64,000 nucleotides of DNA from Nereocystis luetkeana. Taxonomy: Eukaryota > Sar > Phaeophyceae > Laminariales > Laminariaceae. The DNA lies in the NCBI GenBank assembly GCA_031213475.1, contig JARUPZ010000020.1:4241813-4305812 (forward strand), written 5' to 3'. This document shows positions 48,974 through 59,900 of the stretch, one piece after another (position 1 is the stretch's first letter; each line of letters opens with the position of its first letter). The notes beneath the pieces are model-generated. The model was not told where the DNA came from. It ran no database searches and was given only the letters and a program-made list of their open reading frames with translations. Made by a program: the position numbers and the translations under genes.

Positions 48974-51072
48974 AATATTGAACTCACAGCTGACGTACTC
49001 TTTTAGTTTCTTATAAAAACTATAATACTGCAGCATGCTGTAAATAAAATGTGTGCACGTACTACGGTATATATACCGTATACGTACGTACATACTACGT
49101 GCGGTATAATTAGCTCTCTCTGTCATATAGGCTCATTGAGAATAATATATATACTTACTATTATACTTGCATGATACATTGATGCATACACATATTTTTT
49201 ATTTTGTTTGGTATAATAATCGCACGTAATTACTACCAGGGTAAAAGTAAATTGCAACGAGAAGTTGTTATATCCAACTATAACTCTATACCTGGTACTT
49301 CCAAAAGTATGTACCAGAGGTATTATGTATGTACGAACAAGCATAATAATAATATTTAAATAGAGTAGACAAGCCGAAAGTTGGCACGTAAGGGAGGTAG
49401 ACTTGGTGCATAGGTTTCCTTTTGTTTCCGAGGTTTTCTTCTTTCGGGAAAGTTATGAGAGTGATCCATGTTGAAGATCATGCTGCACATTGTGTCGGAT
49501 GGCAAGAGAAATATTAATAATATTTAAATAGTTGGCCCCCGAAACGATGGGCCGGGGGTGCGAAGCTAGAACAAACAGAGAATGAGGCGGGCCGGCGGGG
49601 CTAATGGAAACACTACCAACCGGTACCAGTACGAGGGTATATACTACTATTAATACTACACCACTGTGTTTGTTGTATACTAGAAGATGTATATTATAAG
49701 CATAGATATAGGTATACCTCAACCGAATATCTCCTCTCTTCTCTCTCTCTCAACAATCGAGATATATATGTACATAATATATGAATGACTCGACTCGAAA
49801 ATCAGTCTGAGCGTGTGCCGTTCGACCTCACAATCTAGCACGCATAGTATCACGTGTAGTATCGAGTGCTGTTATATAGTCTATTGGCAGTGGCCCGCTT
49901 CATTGAAAAAGGAAACATTGTGCCCACTAACTGTTGACGTACTAGCTGTGTACACAAGGTAAGAGATACATGACACACGAGAAGAAAAACGAAACGAAAA
50001 GACGGGAAAAAACAGAGAGAGACAAGAACCAAGAGAGAAACATCAAAAATCAATGCCGGCCGGCGTAGTAAATACGTACAGTTAGCACAAGATTGTTGCG
50101 GAGTTAGACCAGCGAGAGATCATGATGAGCAACCCTGGGCTAGTTATTGATTGTAGGGCCGCGGGCGAGGAACACATCTTGAAAAATGACGGCCAGAGCC
50201 ACAGGCTTCAGGCGTTTTATCGGCACGCCCCCTTCCCCTCCCCCCCCCCGCCTCTCCCCCCACATCTTCCCCCCCGCGCATTTGTATCGACGGCCCGTGT
50301 CGTGGTTGCAACCTTCGGGTGTCGCACTGCCGTCATCTCTTCTTTTTGCACGAATAAGGATTCCGCTCAGTCCTCGGTCCATCTGGTCCATCTGCCGATT
50401 TTCTCCGCTATTTCGCGGCACACATCCTTTGAACTTTGTCCCGGACTCCTCCCGATTGCTCTCGATGAGAGGCACCCCATCCACTCCTCTCTCCTTCTAC
50501 CGCACCCCCTCTTCGGCAGACGCTCCGCTCGCATACTAGATATTTTGGCTATATATATATATATACAGATGACAGTTTGTCAGTAGCCCATCTTAGTAGT
50601 TACTTGATAACACAGAGAAGCCATATCTGGTATACACGTTGTTGGCGTAGTGTACGACAGGCAGTTTATAGTCTGAAGTTGTACAGTTTGTTGATGCTGC
50701 AGTATATAGTAGCCACAAACACATAGCTTAAGCATATATGTATATATTGTATATATATATATATACTTCGCATGATGAACAATCCATGCATGAAACGAAA
50801 CGGCAACAATCGCGAACATTATCCTCCATCTGCGCGCCGTCGCCTCAATGCTCTGGGAGCCCGTCTTTTGACAAGCGCGTTGGCGCAGGATATAGAGTGC
50901 CGTCGTCGCGCTTCCGTGTCCTTCAGCCGAGACATTGAAGGAGCAGGGAGCTGCGGACCTGCCGTAACCTTGTCGTAAAGTGAGAGCGTTGCTCGGGCTC
51001 CACGATGCGCACCCGGATAGCAGAGACTCATTTTACCTCGGCTTTCAGCGTCCGCACAGCATTCAGCCGCAG

Positions 51073-51074
<2 letters not shown>

Positions 51075-51162
<88 letters not shown>
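51075..51162. repeat. CT dinucleotide microsatellite
   Basis: About 43 CT units with two CC interruptions. Confidence 0.95.
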
Positions 51163-51163
<1 letters not shown>

Positions 51164-51299
51164 AACCACGGAGCTAACAGTCAGCACCGCTGACAGTTAG
51201 CTCGGTGGTTCGGGCGCATCTCAAACACTCTCGGTCGATCATACTCTGCTACCGCATGCTAGCACCATACCGCCGGAAGCATGGTGATCAGACTGTCTG

Positions 51300-51620
51300 A
51301 GTATGAAACACGCCGACGACCTCGCCACTAAGCGGATCGAGCCTGCGCTGATAAAAGCCCCGCCCGAAGAACTACCCGCACCCGATCGTTTGTTCGTACA
51401 TCCCTGGCCAACTATACGACGACAGAAAACGACGTTCTTCCCGCGCCCTTCATTCTTGCAGGCCCAATACCTGTCCGCCTTGGTTTCTGAGACACCGTAA
51501 AAAGCCCGAGCACCGCGCGCGCGGCCACGATCACATTGTCGCGCCATTGTCTGGAGTCCTCTCCTATGAAGTGACCGCGATACAATGCCCGCGTCGTCAG
51601 CATATATACTCATCGCAGCG
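51300..51620 (-). pseudogene. LINE-like reverse transcriptase relic
   Basis: The minus-strand frame reads MSIYADDAGIVSRSLHRRGL followed by GLQTMARQC, then FYGVSETKAD, and later GQGCTNKRS and GGAFISA. YADDAGIVS is the catalytic YxDD box of non-LTR retrotransposon reverse transcriptases, and VSETKAD and GGAFISA fit the segments after it (usually VSExKTE and LGGAIS). Only the end of the palm domain is present, cut by a GGA/CCT triplet array at 51627. No intact element is seen. The superfamily is inferred from a few motifs. Confidence 0.55.
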
Positions 51621-51626
51621 TCTGGG

Positions 51627-51734
51627 CCTCCTCCTCCTCCTCCTCCTCCTCCTCCTCCTTCTCCTCCACCTCCTCCTCCTCCTCCTCCTCCTCCTCCTCC
51701 TCCTCCTCCTCCTCCTCCTCCTCCTCCTCCTCCT
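51627..51734. repeat. CCT trinucleotide microsatellite
   Basis: About 36 CCT units with few interruptions, directly beside the YADD motif of the reverse transcriptase relic. Confidence 0.95.
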
Positions 51735-52361
51735 GCTGCCCGTCGACTTGGGCCGGTCAATGTCTTGTCCCGCCTCCCCCGTCCCCCCATATTTCGTTGA
51801 AGTCGAACATTGTTGTATGTGCGTGTGGACTTTGGAAGTCGTGCCCTAGTCACTATTGACATAATACCGCTACTGGGTATCTACCGTTGACCCTCTCTTT
51901 CCTATGTTTTACGTCGTGATCAGACCTCTTGTGTGTCTAGAACACATGATGATACCTGAGGTAACCACACAAAACAGCCAGACACAGACATTCCGCGCGA
52001 AAGGGTAGCAGGGAGGTGTACTCGATATCATGCATGGCCGTAGTTGTATGACCATAGATAGCAGGGAGGGGGGGGCTCTCCTTCTTCTTCCCCCGTTTGT
52101 GTATACGCCCCCTCTGCTCCTGAATCAACTAGCAGGGAGGGGCGGGGGGGGGGGGGGGGGGGGGGGGGGCTACCCCCTTTCCCCGCACGCGACTACGCTG
52201 CACCTAGCACGTTTAACCAAGCGCGACCGACCTGAAAATACATTTACGATTTTGTCATGCTTCCCGGTAGCGTTTATTGCAATTGCCTTTTTACCGACGT
52301 GCATTTTCCGCGTGTGGATCTCCCCCCCCCCGCCCCCCACCCCTCTTGCTCTATTCAAAAA

Positions 52362-52495
52362 ACGTAATGCGCACCCGAAAGGTTGGAGGCGTCTCTGTTC
52401 GGAGAAGGAACGGATACTCCGGGTCTTGAAGTAAGGGATGCGCGGTCAATGGTCAGATGTCTAAGGCAAGCAACACATGAGTACACCCTCCCTCC
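52362..52495 (-). repeat. Poly(C)-associated repeat (family C, second type)
   Basis: It begins AACGTAATGCGCACCC and continues with AAGGTTGGAGGCGTCTCTGT and GGGATGCGCGGTCAATGGTC to GAGTACACCCTCCC. The terminal C run is short here. Confidence 0.65.
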
Positions 52496-52551
52496 TGCTC
52501 GTGGTGTGGTGACATGCTATCCGTTTTGGGTCCGAGGTACACTCGTCGTGT

Positions 52552-52860
52552 AGTTCGACGCGGGTCGACGAGGCAAGAGGGCTGATGAAGTCTTCTCGCG
52601 ATAAAAATACAAGGCATGAAGCGTGGTGGGGAGGGAGAAGGGAGGAGGGAGAAGAGCCTGCTTCATGTGACCCCGGATCTGAGTTGTACTACTATTACGG
52701 GGGACCATAGTAAATAGGACCTACGATACACACAAAGGCCTATATATTTCCCTATTTCTACTCACAGTATTTGGTCCTATTTACTGTGGTCCCCCGAAAT
52801 AGGAAGGAGAGAGAAGAAGAGGGCGAAGAGATTAGATGGGAAGAAAGTATCGACTTTATT
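52552..52860 (+). repeat. SINE-body unit carrying a family A insertion (unit 1 of a duplication)
   Basis: SINE body text from GACGCGGGTCGACGAGG to GATCTGAGTTGTACTAC, then family A copy A14, then GGAAGGAGAGAGAAGAAG and a flank that recurs after the next unit. Confidence 0.72.
52695..52799. mobile_element. Family A MITE, copy A14 (subfamily II)
   Basis: Complete, flanked by TA, inserted in the SINE body between GATCTGAGT and GGAAGGAG. Confidence 0.88.
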
Positions 52861-52894
52861 GAAAGCGAGAAATATACGGGTCTCACACATCGAG

Positions 52895-53145
52895 CTTAGC
52901 GGGGAGAGGGGAGGAGAGGCTGCTATATGTGACCCCAGATCTGCGTCACGACTATTACGGGGGACCATAGTTAATAGGACCAAATATTGTGATTAAAAAT
53001 CGTTAAATATATAGGTTTTTATGTGTACCATAGGTCCTATTAACTATGACCCCCCGTACTAGGAAGGAGAACGAAAAGACGCGCGAAGAGAACATATGGG
53101 AAGAAGACATTGACTCTATCGGAAGCGAGGAATATACCGGTCTTA
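52895..53145 (+). repeat. SINE-body unit carrying a family A insertion (unit 2 of a duplication)
   Basis: A shorter repeat of unit 1. The shared flank after it (GGGAAGAAG...GAAGCGAGGAATATAC) shows that the duplication extends beyond the SINE. Confidence 0.7.
52955..53059. mobile_element. Family A MITE, copy A15 (subfamily I)
   Basis: Inserted at the position equivalent to A14 but from the other subfamily and in the other orientation. Confidence 0.87.
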
Positions 53146-54036
53146 TAGACGTCAAAATTCTTCGAAGGAAAAGCGTGAAGCAATGCAGCCATCTTTTTTG
53201 TTCTTTCGGGGAAAACTTGAGAGGGTTATCAATCATCAGCGTTGAAGCTCATCATGCTGCATTGCCGTATGGCAGAACGCAATGATCAGACTTTCGTACA
53301 TATAGTTTATTTCCGTTCGGTTTCGGCTCCCCTTGGTTTTTCTTCTCTGTCTCCTTTCCGGGGGGTGTGTCTATGAGGTAATACCAACGTCGAAGCTCCT
53401 CATGCTGCACACCGTCGATACTATAGCGAACACACACCAAACAATACAGCTCGTCATCATGCTGCCCGCGCGTCGCGTGCAGCTCACAGATCCTCGTGAT
53501 TGCAGCCCGGAAACACCCCCCTGTCTCCCAGTGTTACAGCCCAGGCTTCTTGGGTAGGGGGGGGGGGGTGTATTGGCCGTCTCTTTGTTTCGATAAGTCC
53601 CTCCCGAGAGGTCACGTAACTCCCATATGGGGGTTATCCTGGTACTTCCTATGGTAACTATTAACAGCGATGAGATATAACCTGCCTACGCCTGTACCTC
53701 AGTCGGGTCCGCCCCAATACTGCATAGTCGTATGCTGTTGCCCAGCTTAACCTGCGAGCCTTTGCACACCCGTAAAGAACGTCGAGCCCGAGCGTTACAC
53801 AGAGGGGGTGCGATCGTTTTTCGGCGCTCGTTGTTTCCTCGATAACGGGAAATATGCTACTACTGTAAAGTCGAACACTGCTGTATTTTCGGGAAGGCTC
53901 TCGACCAGATATTTCCCCCCCCCGAAAACACGCCTGTTCGGTTTCGGCAAAACTTCCCCCTTCTCGAAAAAGTAGAACGCTGAAAAACGATCGCGGCACA
54001 TCTGTGTGCGAACTCGACGTTTTTTACGGTACTCTA

Positions 54037-54140
54037 TTACCGGGGGCCATGTAAACAGAACCTACGGCGACAACTAAAACCTATATATTTCCCTATTTTC
54101 ACTCATAATATTTGGTCCTATTTACTATGGTCCCACGTAA
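54037..54140. mobile_element. Family A MITE, copy A16 (subfamily II)
   Basis: A complete copy in inverse orientation whose right end is shared with the next copy. Confidence 0.85.
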
Positions 54141-54246
54141 TACGGGGGACCATAGTTGATAGGGGACCCACGATGTACACTGAAACCTCTATGTTTCGCT
54201 CTTTTTCCCAACAGTATTATATCCTATTAGCAAAGGTCCCCCGTAA
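54139..54246. mobile_element. Family A MITE, copy A17, back to back with A16
   Basis: It starts within the CGTAATACGG junction, so one of the two inserted at the TA at the end of the other. The core is diverged. Confidence 0.82.
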
Positions 54247-54603
54247 TAGGGTGATCCGATCGCCCGCGGGCAAGTAATAAAGGTGGGTAACGCCACATGC
54301 TCGAGGGCGCATTTTGGGCGCGCTTTGTTTCTGACTCGCGGGGCGGGGCGCTACGATCGTGCAGCACTGGGCGCACCCGCCTCCAACTAATAGGCAGGTT
54401 ATCTCTCGCGACATAATAGCGTGATCGCCAGGGCAAGTATTAATCGTAAAGGCGAGCAACTCCACGGTAGGTATAGAGGGAGGCCTGTGGGTGTACTTGT
54501 TTCTGACTCCACGGGGCGGGGCGCTCGCTCCTCGAACACTCGCCGAACTGCCGATCATCTTTTCCCAAAATCTCAGTTCGTTTCACTATTATTTTTTTCA
54601 CAC

Positions 54604-54870
54604 CTCGGACAGATCATGATCTACGGCACAGATCATTTAGCTCGTCGCACCTGCCGTTCGTTGTGAGAGGCTGCGAAGGGTCTGCACGGTGGTACAAGCC
54701 CAACCCACACAGGGAACACGTGCTACTACTGTGGATCAGGTGGATTATACGGGTCCCACCCGACAACATGAGCTGCAGATCATTCGAGACCGGGTGAAAA
54801 AATCTGCATTGAAAGATCTAGGTCATGAAGTGGGAATGATCTGTAGATCATCTGAAGATCGCCTATCCGA
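54604..54870 (+). repeat. GATC-rich foldback element, copy 3
   Basis: TCGGACAGATCATGATCTAC at the left, CCCACCCGACAACATGAGCT in the middle, and ATGATCTGTAGATCATCTGA with ATCCGA at the right. Confidence 0.7.
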
Positions 54871-55178
54871 GTTGGGGATTTTTTTCGTCAAAAAATGACC
54901 TTACCCGCCTTCGGGGTGAGGTATACAGACCTCCTGATGTCAGGAACCACAGGAAAATGTAGGTACTCCCCCTCTGACGGATGATACGAGCGTCTATTTG
55001 CAACCCGCAGGTTGTAAGCAACCAATTCTTTGCAAACCCATCCCTGTGTGAGCCGAGATGCACGCCCCAGCCCCATAGCCCTACACCACACCACTTCTTC
55101 TACCCCTAGGCGTGTCGCTCGGCTCTTTCAGCTAGTATGCGCTACAAAATACTACTTGCAACCTGACGCGTAATAGTA

Positions 55179-55276
55179 TTACGGGGGACCATAGTACCAA
55201 ATATTAGTAGTAAAAACCCAAAAATATATAGGTTTTTGTGTGCACCATAGGTCCTATTAAATATGGTCCCCCGTAT
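55179..55276. mobile_element. Family A MITE, copy A18, short
   Basis: It lacks about nine bases after ACCATAGTA. It is flanked by TA and directly followed by another copy. Confidence 0.85.
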
Positions 55277-55278
55277 TA

Positions 55279-55383
55279 TTACGGGGGACCATAGTTACCA
55301 GGACCTATGGTATACATAAAAACCTATATGTTTAACCATTTTTACTAACAATATTTGGTCCTGTTAACTATGGCCCCCCGTAA
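55279..55383. mobile_element. Family A MITE, copy A19 (subfamily I)
   Basis: Complete, inverse to A18, sharing the intervening TA (55277-55278). Confidence 0.88.
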
Positions 55384-55447
55384 TAGCAGTTTTTTTGCCT
55401 TATTTATGAGGCAATATTTTCTGGCTGCCGAGGGCCCCCTCTCCTTC

Positions 55448-55543
55448 ACCCGTTCTAGGACTGCAGTCCCGTTTTGGGGACAAACCGCTCAATTTTTTTA
55501 GTAGATTGCCCCCAAACGGGACTCGTGAGACCCTAAGAGGGTT
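55448..55543. repeat. Family B palindromic element
   Basis: The copy has a small insertion in the right arm (ACTCGTGAGACCCTAAGAGG). A further right-arm fragment follows at about 55570-55602. Confidence 0.75.
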
Positions 55544-55805
55544 ATACTCGAGGGACTCTTGATCATTTTGACCCCCAAACAGGACTGAGGTCCGAAAAGG
55601 GCTATTATAACCGAGGAGGGTCTCCACCGAATGTCACTAAGAAATAACATCTGCGTTTTTTCACGTGTTATTCGTTTGTGGTATATTAGAGATGATTCTC
55701 GCCATACCTAACATAGTATGCCTGAGGCCATCGGGTCGATTTTTCGCTTTCTGTTCAAAGTCAGATTATTGACTTACTAATGATACAGGGCTCCTCTCAG
55801 AGCTA

Positions 55806-55916
55806 TTACGGGGGGCCGCAGTAAAGTAAATAGGATCAAATATTGTTAGTAAGAATGGGGAAATATGTAGGTTTCTATGTGTACCGCAGGTCGTATTTAC
55901 TGTGGTCCCCTGTAAA
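55806..55916. mobile_element. Family A MITE, copy A20 (subfamily II)
   Basis: The copy has a duplicated AGTAAAGTAAATAGG near its left end. Confidence 0.83.
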
Positions 55917-56118
55917 TAGGAGCCCTACAGCAGTAGAAACAAGAACACATTGGCACACCCCTATATCGGTATCACTCTGCCCCTAAATAGACAGACCTTT
56001 TATATGCTTACATTCAATCAAAATGGTTCCTGTATTTTTGGGGCATAGTGGTATGTCGTAGCAGGCGTTTCCTGCGGGTTGCGAATAGGCGATTCCGATG
56101 GTAATAATGATGTTGATG

Positions 56119-56156
56119 CCGATGATGATGATGATGATGAAGATGATGATGATGAC

Positions 56157-56195
<39 letters not shown>

Positions 56196-56262
56196 AATGA
56201 TGATGATGATGACGACGATGATGATGATGATTATGATGACGACGATGATGACGATGACATTA
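56119..56262. repeat. GAT trinucleotide microsatellite
   Basis: About 45 GAT/GAC units. The poly-aspartate frame across it is an artefact. Confidence 0.93.
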
Positions 56263-56569
56263 TCGCACTACCTGGTGCGCGTTAAAAGCGCTCAGTTCCT
56301 TCAAATATCAAGCCCGTGGTCACAAAACAGGCCAAAACAAAAACACGCAGCTTTCGCAAACGCGACTTTCGACGAAAAAAAATCGATATCACAGGTCAAG
56401 AGCGTTTTCTTTTTGTCGTTTCAACTTTTATTAAAAACAAGAACGTCCCGACTGGTGAAAAACAGTCTTTAAAAAAATACGTGTACCGCAGTACCAAGAG
56501 GCAAGGTAGCAAGCATGACGCCGGTTAGAATTGGTCCTAAGTGACACACAGCTAGAACCCCCCCCCCCC

Positions 56570-56660
56570 CCCCCGCGCTCCGTCTCGAAAGGGATGCGTG
56601 GTCAATGGTCAAATGACTAAGGCAAGCAACAAATGAGTACGCCCCCCCCCCCCCCCCCCC
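56570..56660 (-). repeat. Poly(C)-tailed repeat (family C, second type)
   Basis: GCTCCGTCTCGAAAGGGATG to CAAATGAGTACG and about 20 C, downstream of the OTU1 stop. Confidence 0.72.
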
Positions 56661-56774
56661 GCCCCTCGTTATCGTCCGTTCCCAGGTGCCCCTCTGCTTT
56701 CTCTCCACTAGTGCTGGTGGGCGGTCCTGGCCGGAGCGCCAAGGTGTCTTTATCGTCCCCATGCGTAGCAAAAA

Positions 56775-56903
56775 TCAAATCTGTCCAAAATTTTGGTGGC
56801 CTGTCGCTCTGGCGTGCTCGAGGGCGCCTCTCTCGCCCTCCAAGAGCTTGAGACAGACCATGCATTTCAGATCGGCGTTCCCCATATCCGTGAATTGATT
56901 CCG
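56775..56903 (-). CDS. OTU1: OTU1 last exon (C2H2 zinc finger)
   Basis: RNQFTDMGNADLKCMVCLKL and EGERGALEHARATGHQNFGQI then TGA. The CxxC...HxxxxxH finger is the usual OTU1 C terminus. The acceptor is CGCGCAG after a long C-rich tract. Confidence 0.93.
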   Translation of the reverse strand, partial: RNQFTDMGNADLKCMVCLKLLEGERGALEHARATGHQNFGQI

Positions 56904-59900
56904 CTGCGCGTGCGTGGGGGGGCGGGGAGTTGGGGGGGGGGGGAGGGGGGGAGGGAGATGGGTTATGGGTGGGGGATCGGTGTTCAAGATTTAATGTAGG
57001 GGTACAAGGCAGCGAGGTCCGAAGGCGAACCAGACCGCAATCGCGAGAATCAGCCAGAAACGTTTTCTCGGGCGCGCGAGGCACCGCCTTGAGTACGTAC
57101 ACAGGCCAACATACTATTGAAACCAATCGCTGACAGTTCGCGGCAAAAGCCTGATCGAGAGCCCGCCCCCCTTGGGCACCACGCAGACACACGCGTACGC
57201 ACACGCAAGGTAAGCATAGGACAAAACAGCGCCGGCAGCGAGTGCATGATCCGCCGCTTGGACGTCCCCTCCACCTGGCACCCGTAAACCTCTGACGCAT
57301 TCATGAAGCCTCCAGCTTTGGAAAACAGAGCGCCCACCCCAACCCCCCCCCCCCCCCCCCCCCCATAAGATTAGCAAAAAGTTTTTTATGTAATATATGG
57401 AAACAACGTAATGAGCGCCCAATTGTTGGAGGTGTCTCTATTAGGAGTAGGAACGGTGCTCCGTCTCGAAAGGGATGGGTGGTCAATGGTCAAATGACTA
57501 AGGCAAGCAACAAATGAGTACGCCCCCCCCCCCCCCCGGTCTACGCCCCCCCGCAAACCTGCCCCAGATATCGGGCAAACACGCCATTCATACGTAGATG
57601 ATCGCAATTAGACCCCTTGGCTGTCCCCCACCCTACACAAGATAAATGTAACGCTCTGGACGGAAGTATAAGGACCGTTTAGACCCTAATATGAAGACCA
57701 AGCGGAGCTTATATTGACGGACACCCAGAGTTATGCGTAGCTCCAGGTACCATTGTTCAAGTTTATGGGGTGCTTGCGACAATCCAATATGGTAAAAGAA
57801 CAAAAAACTGAGCTAGACAAAACGTGAGGAGCTGATAGGGTACGAAAATAGATACGTGAATCAGAAGTTGCTCCGTTTGAAAAAAAACAACCCACGAGAG
57901 TTACTCAACCAGAGAATACTCAGGTTAAAACAATCATGTTGGTCACTTTTCCCCCAGAGCACTTTAGTTTCGTCTGGGTAGGGATTCGCTTTTATGTGCC
58001 AGGTAGGGAAATACACCACGACAATCGAGTAAACCCCCCCCCCGCCCCGCTCCGTCTCGAAAGGGATGTGTGGTCAATGGTCAAATGACCTAAGGCAAGC
58101 AACAAAAAAGTACGCCCCCCCTCCCCCCCCCGCCCGCCACCTCCCGAAGGCTGCATAGACATATGGGCGTTGGTCCAGCTTCGACAAAATGGTTGATTTT
58201 TTTTTGCCTACAAACACAACCCCCGACCCTCTAACCCCGGCCGCGAGGAAAAAATGTCGGATTGAAGATGCGGCGAGGATATAGTGTTACGGGGGACCAT
58301 AGTTAATAGGACCAAATATTGTTGGTAGAAATGCTTAAATATATACCAGGTAGGTGTTTTATGTATACCACAGGTCCTATTAACTATGGTCCCCCGTATT
58401 CGTAGCGTGGACCACGAACGGTTGTATTCGAACCGCGGGCTGAGTGGTCTAGCAGGCTGTGTCGTGAGTTCGAACCTCGTCGACGGCTTCGTAATTTGTT
58501 GTGTTCGAGCGATTTAGGCGCGCTGGAGATAAAACGCGAATGATGGTGATAGTGCGCCTCGCTATACACAAGAGCATATTTTTGCGAGGGGAGGGCCCCG
58601 GAGATCGCTGTTACAAAGTCGACGGCATTCCGCGCGTTCTCAAAAACATACGTTTTGTTGATTGTATAGCACTGCCCAGGCTAGACCACTCAGTCGATGC
58701 CGACTGGACCAAGCCACAAGATACCAGTCCCCCCCCCCCCCCCCCCCCCTCCCCCTACCAATTCACTCGACGCTGATAACCACACGCAAGCAAGGCCGCC
58801 TCACAAGGCGGTTCTCAGTAGGATGCACCTCGGCCCTTCATGCGACTCGCTGAACACCACCTCACGTTTCGCTTCGCCTCGCGCTCGGTGCGAGCAACGT
58901 CTTGCCCGGTCGGTCAAAACCCGACGTGCTCCGTCCCGGGATTGTAGGGACGCGAGGGTCCGTGGCCACGCGACTAAGGCCATGCATGAACACGATATGA
59001 GTACACCTCCTCCCGAGGGCTGCATAGACGTACAGTCGGCGTAAGGCCTCTTTCAAGGGACCCTCGCAGTGCATCCGGGCATAGAGGTCACTTAGATACC
59101 AACGCCCCTATCAGAGTTCGTACCCGCTCCTCGCCATCAGCATTGATCATCACTCACTTGTTCTTTCCAGCTCAACTCGTACTACTTTAGTATTACGGGG
59201 GACCATAGTAAATAGGACCATAAGTTGTAGTAAAGATGAGGAAATATATAGGTTTTTGTGTGTACCGTAGGTCCTATTTACTACGGTCCCCCGTAAAGGA
59301 GAGGTTTTACAACCCTCAACGATCTTCTGAACAATCCGTGGGGTCCGTTCCTTCTCCCCCCCGCGGCACGCGCCCTCATGTTTTGTCGCGCATGGGGTTC
59401 AGCATCCCCACCGCTCGTCGATTTCCATCGGATGTTGCTAAAACTCAGGCTCTCGCGCTTTCGGCTCATCCTTTTTTTCGTTGCAAGAAAAAAAACCCTG
59501 CGAGTATGCATGCGCTCGGTGAAACTCGAACCCACGAAATTGATCTTACTGTAGTAGGCACGCGGACCACCCACCAAGCCACCGGGGACGCCGGCTGGGG
59601 CAAATGTAATGGTCAGCAGAAACTTCGAGGTCCCTTGTACACCGTTTTCGCTTTTCAGAGAGTCCTTCAATGAGGGCTAGCTACTCTACAGACCTTGGCC
59701 AAGCCTCGACAACACCGTCAAAATACCCCCCACGTTAAACACTACCCCCAACCCCAACCCCGACCGACCGCCTGCAAATTTCTCGGAATCATCCTCCCCC
59801 CTCCCCCCCGCCCCCCCCCGCCCCACCTCTCTCTTTTTCCCCTCACCGACGCAGGCTAGGATAGAGATATCGCACTTTTTTTGCCTTTCGAGGCAATATT

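Larger units (their letters stand above)
47366..56774. other. Intergenic region between the ATPase and OTU1 genes
   Basis: The ATPase promoter should lie just above 47365, but I see no clear TATA box. The remainder is repeat-rich: family A and B elements, SINE bodies, simple repeats and a reverse transcriptase relic. Frames such as 50122-50586 show no known domain and biased proline content. I find no supported gene here. Confidence 0.6.

Noticed and set aside
50122-50586. A 154-residue plus-strand frame starting MMSNPGLVIDCRA
   Set aside because: Low-complexity proline stretch, no recognised domain, no splice partner; likely chance.
56119-56262. Poly-aspartate or poly-methionine protein
   Set aside because: A pure GAT microsatellite read in different frames.
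57050-57337. Possible extra OTU1 exon (ASEVYGCQVEGTSKRRIMHS)
   Set aside because: The exon ending at 60298 joins directly in phase to the zinc-finger exon at 56903 and gives the expected family spacing. No OTU1 sequence matches this stretch.
58418-58490. Functional tRNA gene
   Set aside because: Box-like sequences are present, but the spacing is too short for an anticodon arm.
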